Counted from the first letter of the stretch, positions 35,297 to 44,675 are shown. The stretch is DNA of 64,000 bases from G965227875 sp965227875 (GCA_965227875.1 OZ245783.1:4340001-4404000); one strand, 5' to 3'. Notes: generated by a model from the sequence alone, not told the origin. Translations and numbers: made by a program.

Positions 35297-36589
35297 CACC
35301 CGACCCGGCGCTGCCGAACGTAGGCGCGCGTCGTCTGGGTTCTTCTAGATACAGCCCGCGAAACCCTTCCGTTCCCCGGACACGCATCTGCGTGATCCGG
35401 GGCCGTTTCTGATACCACCGCCTGCGGCCTATACGGTCCCGGACAACCCTGCGGGTTTCCGGGAAACGGGGCGATCGGTTCGGTTACTTTTCGCCGCCGC
35501 GACGCCAGTGAAGGGGCTCACCCCCTCCCGCATTTGCAGCGAAAGCTGCAATCCAGAGCAGCGCCTGCCGCTGGATCCCGCCGTTCGGCGGGAATTCGGA
35601 GAAAAGCGCAATTCCCGTTCCCCGGACACGCGCCCGCGTGATCCATGATCGTTCCACACGCAGCCCTTAAAACCCTTCCGTTCCCCGGACACGCACCTGC
35701 ATGATCCGGGGCCGTCCCGGATGCAGGCGCCTGCGGCTTGTACGGTCCCGGACAACCCTGCGGGTTTCCGGGAAACGGGCCGAACGGTTCGGCTACTTTT
35801 CGCCACCGCGTTGCCAGGGAGGAGCTCACCCTCCCGCATTTGCAGCGAAAGCTGCAATCCAGAGCAACGCCTGCCGCTGGATCCCGCCGTTTGGCGGGAA
35901 TTCGGAGGGGGTTGTGTCCGTCGCTGGATCCCGCCGTTCGGCGGGAATTCGGAGAAAAGCGCAATTCCCGTTCCTCGGACACGCGCCCGCGTGATCCGGG
36001 GCCGTCCCGGATGCAGGCGCCTGCGGCCTGTACGGTCCCGGATAACCCTTCGGGGTACCGGGAAACGGGGCGAACGGTTCGGTTGCTTTTCGCCACTGCG
36101 TCGCCATAGAAGGGGCTCAGCCTCCCGCATTTGCAGCGAAAGCTGCAATCCAGAGCAGCGCCTGCCGCTGGATCCCGCCGTTTGGCGGGAATTCGGAGAA
36201 AAACGCTTTTCCCGTCCCCGGACACGCGCCCGCGTGATCCGGGGCCGTTCCGGATGCCGGCGCCTGTGGCCTGTATGGTCCCGGACAACCCTGCGGGTTT
36301 CCGGGAAACGGACTTCTGTTCCGTTGGCTATCGCCACAGCCACACCGTGATCCAAACTCACACCCACCCGCATTTGCAGCGAAAGCTGCAATCCAGAGCG
36401 GCGCCCGCCGCTGGATCCCGCCGTTCGGCGGGAATTCGGAGGGGGGTGTGTCCGTCGCTGGATCCCGCCGTTCGGCGGGAATTCGGAGAAAAGCGCTATT
36501 CCCGTTCCCCGGACACGCGTCAGCGTGATCCGGGGCCGTTCCACACGCAGGCGACTGCGAAATCCGGCGGGGTGACGGAAAACGGGAGA
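35297..36589. repeat. Tandem hairpin-rich repeat array 1
   Basis: A 1.3-kb gene-free stretch between convergent genes. Units begin with a CCCCGGACACG element at 35371, 35617, 35680, 35970, 36214 and 36504, giving lengths of 246, 63 (truncated), 290, 244 and 290 bases plus a partial end. Each full unit contains, in order, a CCCCGGA...TCCGGGG hairpin, an inverted repeat CCCGGA...TCCGGG, a GAAA-tetraloop hairpin TTGCAGC-GAAA-GCTGCAA (at 35534, 35840, 36131, 36374), a CCAGAGC box and a GGATCCCGCC...GGCGGGAATTCGGAG hairpin. The last is doubled with a 47-base spacing in two units (35879/35926 and 36413/36460). No transposase or mobility gene is present. Long frames across it are repetitive and not protein-like. 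Confidence 0.9.
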
Positions 36590-37051
36590 TTAGCCCCGGC
36601 CGCGGTAGGGGGCGACGCCTTGGTCGGGGAGCCACAAGGTGTCCGGCGGCGGGGCGGTTTGCCAGAAGACGTCGATGGGGATGCCGCCGCGCGGATACCA
36701 GTAGCCGCCGATCCTCAGCCAGCGCGGCGAAAGCTCGTCGACGAGCCGCTTGCCGATGGCGACGGTGCAGTCTTCGTGAAACGCGCCGTGATTGCGAAAC
36801 GCGCCGAGGTAGTTCTTCAGCGACTTCGACTCGACGAGCCACTCGTCCGGTACGTAGTCGATGACGAGATGGGCGAAGTCCGGCTGGCCCGTGACCGGGC
36901 AGATGGAGGTGAACTCCGGACAGGCGAACCGCGTGAGGTAGTCGGTGTCCCGGTGCGGGTTGGGCACGCGTTCGAGGCGTGCCTCCTCCGGCGACTTCGG
37001 GAGGTCGACCGCCTGCCCGAGCTGCGTGAGCGTGTTGGTATCCACTGTCAT
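36590..37051 (-). CDS. queF: NADPH-dependent 7-cyano-7-deazaguanine reductase
   Basis: Reduces preQ0 to preQ1 in queuosine synthesis. 153 residues, the short type I (YkvM-like) form. Nucleophile Cys51 and Asp58 are in FTSICPVTGQPDFAH; the NADPH-binding ESKSLKNYLGAFRNHGAFHE motif is intact with its catalytic His. It runs toward repeat array 1 and is divergent from enolase. Confidence 0.96.
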   Translation of the reverse strand: MTVDTNTLTQLGQAVDLPKSPEEARLERVPNPHRDTDYLTRFACPEFTSICPVTGQPDFAHLVIDYVPDEWLVESKSLKNYLGAFRNHGAFHEDCTVAIGKRLVDELSPRWLRIGGYWYPRGGIPIDVFWQTAPPPDTLWLPDQGVAPYRGRG

Positions 37052-37224
37052 CAGATCATTATCCGGTAAGGGGTATCAGGATATGGCGCTGCTGTAGCCC
37101 TGTTGGCGTGCCGGCGCAACCTCGCGTCCGCGTGCCGGCGTCGCACCCGGCGGATGGGCCTTTGTTTCTTGCCGCCGGGACGCTATTAAACTGCGCGAAC
37201 CATTCCAACCGGAGACCGCTCCCG

Positions 37225-38499
37225 ATGACCGCAATCATAGACATCACCGCCCGTGAAATCCTCGACAGCCGCGGCAACCCGACCGTCGAGGTGGACGTGC
37301 TGCTCGAAGACGGCTCGTTCGGCCGCGCCGCCGTTCCCTCGGGGGCGTCCACCGGCGCCTACGAGGCGGTCGAGCTGCGCGACGGCGGCGACCGGTATCT
37401 CGGCAAGGGCGTGCGCAAGGCGGTCGCGGCGGTTAACACCGAGATCCACGACGCCATCGGCGGCATGGACGCCGAGGACCAGATCCTGATCGACCGCACC
37501 ATGCTGGCCCTGGACGGGACCGACAACAAGGCAAAGCTGGGCGCCAACGCCATACTCGGTGTATCGCTCGCCGTCGCCAAGGCCGCCGCCGAATCGACCG
37601 GTCTGCCGCTCTACCGCTATGTCGGCGGCACCGCGGCCTCGACCTTGCCCGTGCCGATGATGAACATCGTCAACGGCGGCGCGCATGCCGACAATCCCAT
37701 CGACGTGCAGGAATTCATGATCATGCCGGTGTCCGCCGACACCATGGCGGACGCGGTGCGCATGGGGGCCGAAATCTTTCACACCCTGCGCGGCGCCCTG
37801 AAGGATGCCGGGCACAATACGAACGTCGGGGACGAGGGCGGTTTCGCGCCCAACCTCGCCTCGACCGACGAGGCGCTGGGCTTCGTGACCAAGGCCATCG
37901 AGACCGCGGGATACAAGCCGGGCGACGACGTCGTCCTGGCGCTCGATGCGGCATCGACCGAGTTCTTCAAGGACGGCAAGTACCACCTCGATGGCGAGGG
38001 CAGGGTGCTGACGTCCGACGAACTCGTCGCCTATTACGACGACTTCGTCACCCGCTATCCCATCCTTTCCATCGAGGACGGCATGGCGGAGGACGACTGG
38101 GACGGCTGGGCCTCACTGACCGAGATTATCGGCAGCAAGGTGCAGCTCGTGGGCGACGATCTCTTCGTTACCAATACCAGCCGCCTGTCGGACGGCATCG
38201 AACGGGGCGTCGCCAATTCCATCCTGGTCAAGGTCAACCAGATCGGCTCGCTCACCGAGACGCTGGAGGCGGTGTCCATGGCCCATCGCGCGGCCTATAC
38301 CGCCGTCATGTCCCATCGTTCCGGCGAAACGGAGGACTCGACGATTTCCGATCTCGCCGTGGCGACCAATTGCGGGCAGATCAAGACCGGTTCGCTCGCC
38401 CGATCGGATCGTCTGGCGAAGTACAACCAGCTCATCCGTATCGAGGAGGAACTGGGATCCGCCGCGCGTTACGCCGGGCGCTCCGCCTTGCGGGTCTGA
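37225..38499 (+). CDS. eno: Enolase
   Basis: Converts 2-phosphoglycerate to PEP; cytosolic Mg2+ enzyme, also an RNA-degradosome partner in some proteobacteria. 424 residues from ATG 37225 (GGAGACC upstream; the open frame upstream to 37108 is not enolase-like). Motifs: ITAREILDSRGNPTVEVDV, VPSGASTGAYEAVELRD, GDEGGFAPNL, the SIEDGMAEDDWDGW metal ligand and the C-terminal SHRSGETEDSTI with KTGSLARSDRLAKYN. Confidence 0.98.
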   Translation: MTAIIDITAREILDSRGNPTVEVDVLLEDGSFGRAAVPSGASTGAYEAVELRDGGDRYLGKGVRKAVAAVNTEIHDAIGGMDAEDQILIDRTMLALDGTDNKAKLGANAILGVSLAVAKAAAESTGLPLYRYVGGTAASTLPVPMMNIVNGGAHADNPIDVQEFMIMPVSADTMADAVRMGAEIFHTLRGALKDAGHNTNVGDEGGFAPNLASTDEALGFVTKAIETAGYKPGDDVVLALDAASTEFFKDGKYHLDGEGRVLTSDELVAYYDDFVTRYPILSIEDGMAEDDWDGWASLTEIIGSKVQLVGDDLFVTNTSRLSDGIERGVANSILVKVNQIGSLTETLEAVSMAHRAAYTAVMSHRSGETEDSTISDLAVATNCGQIKTGSLARSDRLAKYNQLIRIEEELGSAARYAGRSALRV

Positions 38500-38620
38500 T
38501 GCCGCGGGCGGACGGACCCGCCCGTAAACGGTTTGGAAACCTTGAACGGCCACATTGAACGACTCAGTGTCGCCGCACGGTTCAGGTCATCCGCAACCGT
38601 GTCCGAAGTCGGAGAGTGTC

Positions 38621-38956
38621 GTGGTTTCCCGGCCATTCAAGTTGCGCAACCTGCTGATTCCCATGTCCTGCATCGGGGTCATGGCGTATTTTTCCTATCA
38701 TGCCGTCCACGGGCAGCACGGCCTTTATGCCTTCTGGTCCATAAAGGAGCGTACGGCCGCCCTCGAAAAAGAACGTGACAGGCTGATCGGCGTGCGCAAG
38801 GATCTTGAACACAAGGTCGCGCTTATGCGTCCCGAAAGCCTCGACCCGGACATGCTCGGTGAACAGGCCCGCGTACGGCTCAACATGGCGCATCCGAACG
38901 ACATCACGATGTTCCGCAGCGCATCGGCCGGCATCTTCGTGCCGGAAGCCGATTAA
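38621..38956 (+). CDS. ftsB: FtsB/DivIC-type septum formation initiator
   Basis: Bitopic cell-division protein of about 111 residues. GTG 38621 is chosen because GGAG lies six bases upstream and the protein then starts MVSRPFKLRNLLIPM, with one membrane helix (ILIPMSCIGVMAYFSYHAVHG region) and a periplasmic coiled coil (KERTAALEKERDRLIGVRK). A TTG at 38555 in the same frame would add 22 unlike residues. Eno-ftsB-pdhA is a typical alphaproteobacterial order. Confidence 0.88.
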   Translation: MVSRPFKLRNLLIPMSCIGVMAYFSYHAVHGQHGLYAFWSIKERTAALEKERDRLIGVRKDLEHKVALMRPESLDPDMLGEQARVRLNMAHPNDITMFRSASAGIFVPEAD

Positions 38957-38998
38957 CTGAATTTCGGTTAAGTCGAAAAAGATCATAAAAATCATGTG

Positions 38999-39047
38999 CT
39001 TGTGCGTGGCTTTCAACGCACAAGACGCTGGCGGCTTGCGTCAGCGT
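38999..39047 (+). terminator. Pair of hairpins in the ftsB-pdhA gap
   Basis: A perfect 9-bp stem CTTGTGCGT / ACGCACAAG (38999-39007 and 39016-39024) is followed at once by ACGCTG / CAGCGT (39025-39030 and 39042-39047). Neither has a clear T-run. They may end the eno-ftsB message or form structure in the pdhA leader. Confidence 0.45.
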
Positions 39048-39091
39048 GATCTAAACTGTCCGTGAAAAGAATATTTACGGGAGGATCCTAC

Positions 39092-40144
39092 ATGGCCGCT
39101 GCCAGACAGTCCGCGTCCAAGGCCAAATCTACGGCCAAGCGCCGAACATCCAGGTCAAAAACGGAGGAAGTTCCCGCGTTCAGCCGCGAGGAGGAACTGC
39201 ACGCCTACCGCGAGATGCTGCTCATCCGGCGTTTCGAGGAGAAGGCCGGCCAGATGTACGGCATGGGTCTGATCGGTGGGTTCTGCCACCTCTATATCGG
39301 ACAGGAAGCCGTGGTCGTCGGCATGCAGATGGCGATCGGGACCGGCGACCAGGTCATCACCTCCTACCGCGACCATGGCCACATGCTGGCCGCGGGGATG
39401 GAGTCGAAAGGCGTCATGGCCGAACTCACGGGGCGCCGCGGCGGGTACTCCAAGGGCAAGGGCGGCTCCATGCACATGTTCAGCCGCGAGAAGGACTTCT
39501 ACGGCGGCCACGGCATCGTCGCGGCCCAGGTCCCGCTCGGGACCGGACTGGCGTTCGCCAACAAGTACAAAGGCAACGACCGGGTGTGCCTGACCTATTT
39601 CGGTGACGGCGCGGTCAACCAGGGCCAGGTCTACGAGAGCTTCAACATGGCGCGTCTCTGGCACCTGCCGGTGATCTATGTCATCGAGAACAACAAGTAC
39701 GCCATGGGGACGAGCATCGAGCGGTCCTCCGCGCAGGTCGATCTCTCCCAGCGCGGGGCGAGTTTCAACATTCCCGGCGAGAAGGTGGACGGCATGGATG
39801 TGCGCGCGGTCCGCGCCGCCGGCGAGAAGGCGGTCGCCATGTGCCGGGCCGGAGAGGGGCCCTACATCCTCGAGATGCTCACCTACCGCTATCGCGGACA
39901 CTCCATGTCCGACCCGGCCAAGTACAGGTCGAAGGAAGAAGTCCAGAAGATGCGTTCCGAACACGATCCCATCGAGCAGGTCCGCAAGCGTCTCATCGAC
40001 GGCAAGCATGCAAGCGAGGACGAACTCAAGGAGATCGACAAGGATGTCAGGGCGATCGTCGCCGAGGCGGCGGACTTCGCCCAGACCGACCCCGAGCCCG
40101 ATGCCAGCGAGCTCTATACCGATATTCTCGTGGAAACGGCCTGA
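39092..40144 (+). CDS. pdhA: Pyruvate dehydrogenase E1 component subunit alpha
   Basis: Thiamine-diphosphate E1 alpha of the pyruvate dehydrogenase complex. 350 residues from ATG 39092 with GGGAGGA upstream; 39062 is a possible longer start. A basic Lys/Ser-rich N-terminus precedes the enzyme core. Motifs: IGGFCHLYIGQEAV, GHGIVAAQVPLGTGLAFA and the ThDP motif YFGDGAVNQG...NNKYAMG. RYRGHSMSDPAKYRSKEE contains the conserved phosphorylation-loop region. It starts the contiguous pdhABC-lpd block. Confidence 0.97.
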   Translation: MAAARQSASKAKSTAKRRTSRSKTEEVPAFSREEELHAYREMLLIRRFEEKAGQMYGMGLIGGFCHLYIGQEAVVVGMQMAIGTGDQVITSYRDHGHMLAAGMESKGVMAELTGRRGGYSKGKGGSMHMFSREKDFYGGHGIVAAQVPLGTGLAFANKYKGNDRVCLTYFGDGAVNQGQVYESFNMARLWHLPVIYVIENNKYAMGTSIERSSAQVDLSQRGASFNIPGEKVDGMDVRAVRAAGEKAVAMCRAGEGPYILEMLTYRYRGHSMSDPAKYRSKEEVQKMRSEHDPIEQVRKRLIDGKHASEDELKEIDKDVRAIVAEAADFAQTDPEPDASELYTDILVETA

Positions 40145-40158
40145 AGGGGAGCGGTGAC

Positions 40159-41565
40159 ATGACTGTGGAAATTCTCATGCCGGCCCTTTCTCCGACCATG
40201 GAAGAGGGCAAGCTCGCCAAGTGGATGGTCAAGGAAGGCGACGCGGTCTCCGCCGGAGACGTTATCGCCGAGATCGAGACCGACAAGGCGACCATGGAAG
40301 TCGAGGCCATCGACGAAGGGACCATCGGCAAGATCCTCGTCGACGAGGGCACCGACGGCGTCAAGGTGAACACGCCCATCGCGGTGGTCCTGCAGGACGG
40401 CGAGGATGCGTCTGCCATCGACAGCGCACCGGCCTCGGGCGGCGGTACGGCCGACACCGCGCCGGCACCGACGGACGACGGATCGGACGACGAAGATACC
40501 GGCGGGTCGGCGAGCGCCGATGCAGCGCCGGAGCCGGTGGCGGTTTCGGTGCCCGACGATCCGGACATTCCGGAAGGAACGTCCATGGTCTCCACGACCG
40601 TCCGCGAAGCGCTCCGTGACGCCATGGCCGAGGAGATGCGTGCCGACGATCGCGTCTTCGTCATGGGCGAGGAGGTGGCCGAATACCAGGGCGCATACAA
40701 GGTGACCCAGGGGCTGCTCGACGAGTTCGGCTCCAAGCGCGTCGTGGACACGCCGATCACCGAGCACGGGTTTGCCGGTCTCGGCGTCGGCGCGGCTTTT
40801 GCCGGTCTCAAGCCGATCGTGGAGTTCATGACTTTCAACTTCGCCATGCAGGCCATCGACCAGATCGTCAACTCCGCCGCCAAGACGCTTTACATGTCGG
40901 GCGGGCAGATGGGCTGTCCCATCGTCTTCCGCGGGCCCAACGGCGCGGCGTCACGCGTCGCGGCACAACACAGCCAGGACTACTCGGCCTGGTACGCACA
41001 CGTGCCGGGCCTCAAGGTGATCGCGCCATACACCGCGTCGGACGCCAAGGGCCTGCTCAAGTCCGCTATTCGGGATCCCAATCCGGTGATCTTCCTGGAG
41101 AACGAGGTTCTCTACGGGCAGTCGTTCGACGTGCCCGACCTGGACGACCATTCCCTGCCCATCGGCAAGGCCCGCATCGCGCGGGAGGGGTCCGACGTGA
41201 CCCTGGTGTCCTTCAGCAACGGTATGAGCTACGCGCTCGCCGCGGCCGACCAGCTTGCCGAGGAAGGCATATCCGCCGAGGTCATCGACCTGCGGACCAT
41301 CAAGCCCATGGATCACGAGGCGATCATCAGGTCCGTCAAGAAGACGGGCCGGCTCGTCACTGTCGAGGAGGGCTGGAGCATCTGCGGTGTCGGTTCGGAA
41401 ATATCGGCCGTTGTCATGGAACAGGCGTTCGACTATCTCGATGCGCCCGTGACGCGGGTGTCCGGCAAGGATGTGCCGATGCCCTACGCGGCCAATCTTG
41501 AAAAGCTCGCCCTGCCGAGCGCCGCCGAGGTCGTCGAGGCGGCCAAGGCCGTCTGCTACGTCTGA
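40159..41565 (+). CDS. pdhB: Pyruvate dehydrogenase E1 component subunit beta with N-terminal lipoyl domain
   Basis: E1 beta, 468 residues. Residues 1-80 are a lipoyl domain (EILMPALSPTMEEGKLAKW and lipoylation Lys in ETDKATMEVEAID), followed by an Asp/Ala-rich linker and the transketolase-type catalytic domain (about residues 135-468, for example VVDTPITEHGFAGLGVGAA). A lipoyl-bearing E1 beta is normal for alphaproteobacteria. Its lipoyl-coding DNA is nearly identical in two long runs to that in pdhC. ATG 40159 is preceded by GGGGAG. Confidence 0.97.
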   Translation: MTVEILMPALSPTMEEGKLAKWMVKEGDAVSAGDVIAEIETDKATMEVEAIDEGTIGKILVDEGTDGVKVNTPIAVVLQDGEDASAIDSAPASGGGTADTAPAPTDDGSDDEDTGGSASADAAPEPVAVSVPDDPDIPEGTSMVSTTVREALRDAMAEEMRADDRVFVMGEEVAEYQGAYKVTQGLLDEFGSKRVVDTPITEHGFAGLGVGAAFAGLKPIVEFMTFNFAMQAIDQIVNSAAKTLYMSGGQMGCPIVFRGPNGAASRVAAQHSQDYSAWYAHVPGLKVIAPYTASDAKGLLKSAIRDPNPVIFLENEVLYGQSFDVPDLDDHSLPIGKARIAREGSDVTLVSFSNGMSYALAAADQLAEEGISAEVIDLRTIKPMDHEAIIRSVKKTGRLVTVEEGWSICGVGSEISAVVMEQAFDYLDAPVTRVSGKDVPMPYAANLEKLALPSAAEVVEAAKAVCYV

Positions 41566-41576
41566 GGGGGAACGAC

Positions 41577-42923
41577 ATGCCGATATCCATTCTCATGCCG
41601 GCCCTTTCTCCGACCATGGAAAAGGGCACGCTGGCCAAGTGGCACGTCAAGGAAGGCGACGCCGTCTCTTCGGGTGACGTGATCGCCGAAATCGAGACCG
41701 ACAAGGCGACCATGGAAGTCGAGGCCATCGACGAAGGCACCGTGGGCAAGATCCTTGTCGAGGAGGGAACGGCAGACGTTCCCGTGAACGATCTCATCGC
41801 CGTGCTTCTCGAAGACGGCGAGGACGCATCCGCGCTGGAGGGGGTCGATGCCGGAAGCGGTGCTGCGCCCGCGAAACCGGACGCCAAACCCGAAGAAGCG
41901 AAGCCCGAACCGTCGGCGGATGCAGCCCCCGAGAGCAAACCGCAGGCCGCAGCAGAACCGCCGGCCAAACCGGCGAGCGCGCCCGCCGCACCCGCCAGGA
42001 GCGGGAGCAGGGTTTTCTCGAGCCCGCTCGCCCGCCGGATCGCCGCCCAGAACGATGTCGATATCTCGTCGATCGACGGTAGCGGCCCCAACGGTCGCGT
42101 GGTCAAGCGCGACGTCGAAGCGGCCATCGCCGCCGGCACGGCTGCACCGAAGACCGCGGCGGCGCCCGACCGCCCGGCCAAGGCGGCCGAACCGGTCTCC
42201 GCGCCTGCGGTCGACTATCGCGCCTTCTACGAGGAAGGCAGCTACGAGGAAGTCGAACTCGACAACATGCGCAAGACGATTGCGCGCCGGTTGACGGCGT
42301 CGAAACGCGACATCCCGCATTTCTATCTCACCGTGGACTGCCGCATCGACGAACTGCTGGCGCTCCGCAAGAAGCTCAACGCCCGCAGCGACGCCTACAA
42401 GATCTCGGTGAACGACTTCGTCATCAAGGCCTGCGGCCTCGCGCTCAAGGCGGTCCCGGCGGCCAACGCCACGTGGGCGGAGAGCCATATACTCCGCCAC
42501 AAGAACGCGGACATCTCGATGGCCGTGGCGATCGACGGCGGTCTCATCACGCCGATCATACGCAAGGCCGACGAAAAGGGCCTTGGCACCATTGCCAACG
42601 AGGCCAAGGACCTGGCCACTCGCGCCAGGGAGCGGAAGCTGCAGCCCGCGGAATACGAGGGCGGCACGTTCTCGGTTTCCAATCTCGGCATGTTCGGCAT
42701 GAAGAGTTTCACCGCCGTTATCAATCCGCCCCAGGCGGCGATACTCGCGGTGGGCTCGGGCGAAAGGCGCGCGGTCGTGGAGGACGACGGCACGATCGTC
42801 AGCGCCACGGTGATGACGGTCACGCTGTCCTGCGATCACCGGGTCATTGACGGTGCGCTCGGGGCGCAGCTTCTCACGGCCTTCAAGGGATTTGTCGAGG
42901 AACCGATGACGATGCTGCTCTAG
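41577..42923 (+). CDS. pdhC: Pyruvate dehydrogenase E2 (dihydrolipoamide acetyltransferase)
   Basis: Structural core and acetyltransferase of the complex. 448 residues: one lipoyl domain (residues 1-80, Lys in ETDKATMEVE), an Ala/Pro/Glu linker, a peripheral subunit-binding domain (RVFSSPLARRIAAQNDVDIS, about 145-185) and a catalytic domain ending with the active-site His in LSCDHRVIDGALGAQ. The start at 41577 follows GAGGGGG. Confidence 0.97.
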   Translation: MPISILMPALSPTMEKGTLAKWHVKEGDAVSSGDVIAEIETDKATMEVEAIDEGTVGKILVEEGTADVPVNDLIAVLLEDGEDASALEGVDAGSGAAPAKPDAKPEEAKPEPSADAAPESKPQAAAEPPAKPASAPAAPARSGSRVFSSPLARRIAAQNDVDISSIDGSGPNGRVVKRDVEAAIAAGTAAPKTAAAPDRPAKAAEPVSAPAVDYRAFYEEGSYEEVELDNMRKTIARRLTASKRDIPHFYLTVDCRIDELLALRKKLNARSDAYKISVNDFVIKACGLALKAVPAANATWAESHILRHKNADISMAVAIDGGLITPIIRKADEKGLGTIANEAKDLATRARERKLQPAEYEGGTFSVSNLGMFGMKSFTAVINPPQAAILAVGSGERRAVVEDDGTIVSATVMTVTLSCDHRVIDGALGAQLLTAFKGFVEEPMTMLL

Positions 42924-42968
42924 CGGCACCGTCGAATCTCCAACGAAACAGCCTCGGGAAGAAAGACA

Positions 42969-44378
42969 ATGGCCGACACAAGCAACACTTTCGATCTGGT
43001 CGTCATCGGTGCGGGACCCGGCGGCTACGTGGCGGCGATCCGTGCCGCCCAGCTCGGTATGAAGACAGCGGTCGTCGAGCGCGAGCATCTGGGCGGAATC
43101 TGCCTCAACTGGGGCTGTATCCCCACCAAGGCGCTCCTGCGGTCTTCGGAAATCCATACGCTGCTGCACCATCTCGACGAGTTCGGGTTTTCCGCGAAGG
43201 ACATCTCCTTCGACATCGGCAAGATCGTGAAACGCAGCCGCGGCGTGGCCAAGCAGCTGTCCGGCGGTGTGGGATTCCTGCTGAAGAAGAACAAGGTGAC
43301 CGTCATCGACGGGGAAGCCAGGCTCAAGGGCAAGGGCCGGATCGCGGTCTCGAAGGACGGCAAGGCGCTGCCGGACATCGAGGCCAAACACATCATCCTC
43401 GCGACCGGCGCACGGGCACGGTCGCTTCCGAACCTGGAGCCCGACGGAAAACTTGTGTGGACCTACAAGGAAGCCATGGTGCCGGAAACGATGCCCAAGT
43501 CGCTTCTCGTCGTCGGTTCGGGCGCGATCGGAATCGAATTCGCCAGTTTCTTCAACTCGCTCGGCGCCAAGACCACCGTCGTCGAGGTCATGGACCGTGT
43601 GCTTCCGGTCGAGGACGCGGAAATCTCGACCTTCGCCCGCAAGGCCTTCGAGAAGCAGGGCATGGAGATACGCACCTCGACCACGGTCGAGAAACTCGAC
43701 AAGTCGAAGAACAGCGTCACCGCGACCCTGAAGGGCAAGGACGGCAAGACAGAGACCGTCACGGTGGACCGTGTCATCCTCGCGATCGGCATCACCGGCA
43801 ACACGGAGCACATCGGGCTGGAGGAGGTCGGCGTGAAGGTCGACCGCGGCCATGTGGTCATTGACGAATGGTGCCGGACGGGCGTCGACGGCGTCTACGC
43901 CATCGGCGATCTCGCCGGACCTCCCTGGCTCGCCCACAAGGCAAGCCATGAAGGCGTTCTCTGTGTCGAGAAGATCGCGGGCGTCGAAGGCGTGCATCCC
44001 ATGGACACCAGCAACATTCCCGGCTGCACCTACTGCACACCGCAGGTCGCAAGCGTCGGGCTCACCGAGGCCGCGGCCAAGGAAAAGGGGCACAAGGTCC
44101 GGGTCGGCCGGTTCCCGTTCATCGGCAACGGCAAGGCGATCGCGCTGGGCGAACCCGAAGGCCTTGTGAAGACCGTCTTCGACGAGAAGACCGGAGAACT
44201 GCTGGGTGCGCACATGGTTGGCGCGGAGGTCACGGAACTCATTCAGGGCTACGGCATCGCCAAGACCCTGGAGACAACCGAACAGGATCTCATGCACACC
44301 ATCTTCCCGCATCCGACGCTTTCGGAAATGATGCATGAATCGGTGCTGGACGCCTATGGCCGGGTGATCCACATCTGA
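42969..44378 (+). CDS. lpdA: Dihydrolipoyl dehydrogenase (E3)
   Basis: FAD-dependent reoxidation of dihydrolipoamide. 469 residues. FAD-binding VVIGAGPGGYVAAIRAAQLG at the start, redox disulfide in GGICLNWGCIPTK, NAD-binding VVGSGAIGIEFASFFNSLG, and the C-terminal His-Glu pair in IFPHPTLSEMMHE. Completes the pdhA-pdhB-pdhC-lpd operon. Confidence 0.97.
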   Translation: MADTSNTFDLVVIGAGPGGYVAAIRAAQLGMKTAVVEREHLGGICLNWGCIPTKALLRSSEIHTLLHHLDEFGFSAKDISFDIGKIVKRSRGVAKQLSGGVGFLLKKNKVTVIDGEARLKGKGRIAVSKDGKALPDIEAKHIILATGARARSLPNLEPDGKLVWTYKEAMVPETMPKSLLVVGSGAIGIEFASFFNSLGAKTTVVEVMDRVLPVEDAEISTFARKAFEKQGMEIRTSTTVEKLDKSKNSVTATLKGKDGKTETVTVDRVILAIGITGNTEHIGLEEVGVKVDRGHVVIDEWCRTGVDGVYAIGDLAGPPWLAHKASHEGVLCVEKIAGVEGVHPMDTSNIPGCTYCTPQVASVGLTEAAAKEKGHKVRVGRFPFIGNGKAIALGEPEGLVKTVFDEKTGELLGAHMVGAEVTELIQGYGIAKTLETTEQDLMHTIFPHPTLSEMMHESVLDAYGRVIHI

Positions 44379-44426
44379 AGACCGGATATAGTCCCGCTTT
44401 CGGGAAAACGAGGAGGATCGTGAAAC

Positions 44427-44675
44427 ATGGGCGTGGGTATCATCGGCTGGATCATCGTGGGCGCGTTGGCAGGCTGGATTGCCGAAAAGGTCACGGGCAG
44501 CGATCATGGCCTCCTGACCAACATCATCGTGGGCATTGTCGGCGGGGTCATCGGCGGGTTTCTGGCCAACATCCTGAAACTGCAGTTCGCCGGAGGTTTT
44601 CTCTCCGCGCTCGTCGTGGCGACGATCGGGGCCATCATCCTGCTCTTCGGGCTCAAGGCCTTGAAGGGCAAGTAG
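44427..44675 (+). CDS. GlsB/YeaQ/YmgE family membrane protein
   Basis: An 82-residue very hydrophobic protein of the transglycosylase-associated (GlsB/YeaQ/YmgE) family. Three membrane helices are visible: IIGWIIVGALAGWIAEKVTG, LTNIIVGIVGGVIGGFLAN and the C-terminal ALVVATIGAIILLFGLKAL. GGAGGAT precedes the ATG. Members respond to general stress but the biochemical role is unknown. It lies between lpd and lipA. Confidence 0.9.
   Translation: MGVGIIGWIIVGALAGWIAEKVTGSDHGLLTNIIVGIVGGVIGGFLANILKLQFAGGFLSALVVATIGAIILLFGLKALKGK

Noticed and set aside
35429..36544. Long minus-strand reading frame across repeat array 1 (371 codons) and overlapping frames on both strands
   Set aside because: The translation is Arg/Pro/Gly-rich and repeats with the DNA units; frames are open on several phases at once, which is expected for GC-rich repeats. 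No ribosome site or known domain.
35297..36589. Insertion sequence or MITE pair
   Set aside because: No transposase, no terminal inverted repeats bounding the whole stretch and no target-site duplication recognised; the tandem arrangement does not look like a single insertion.
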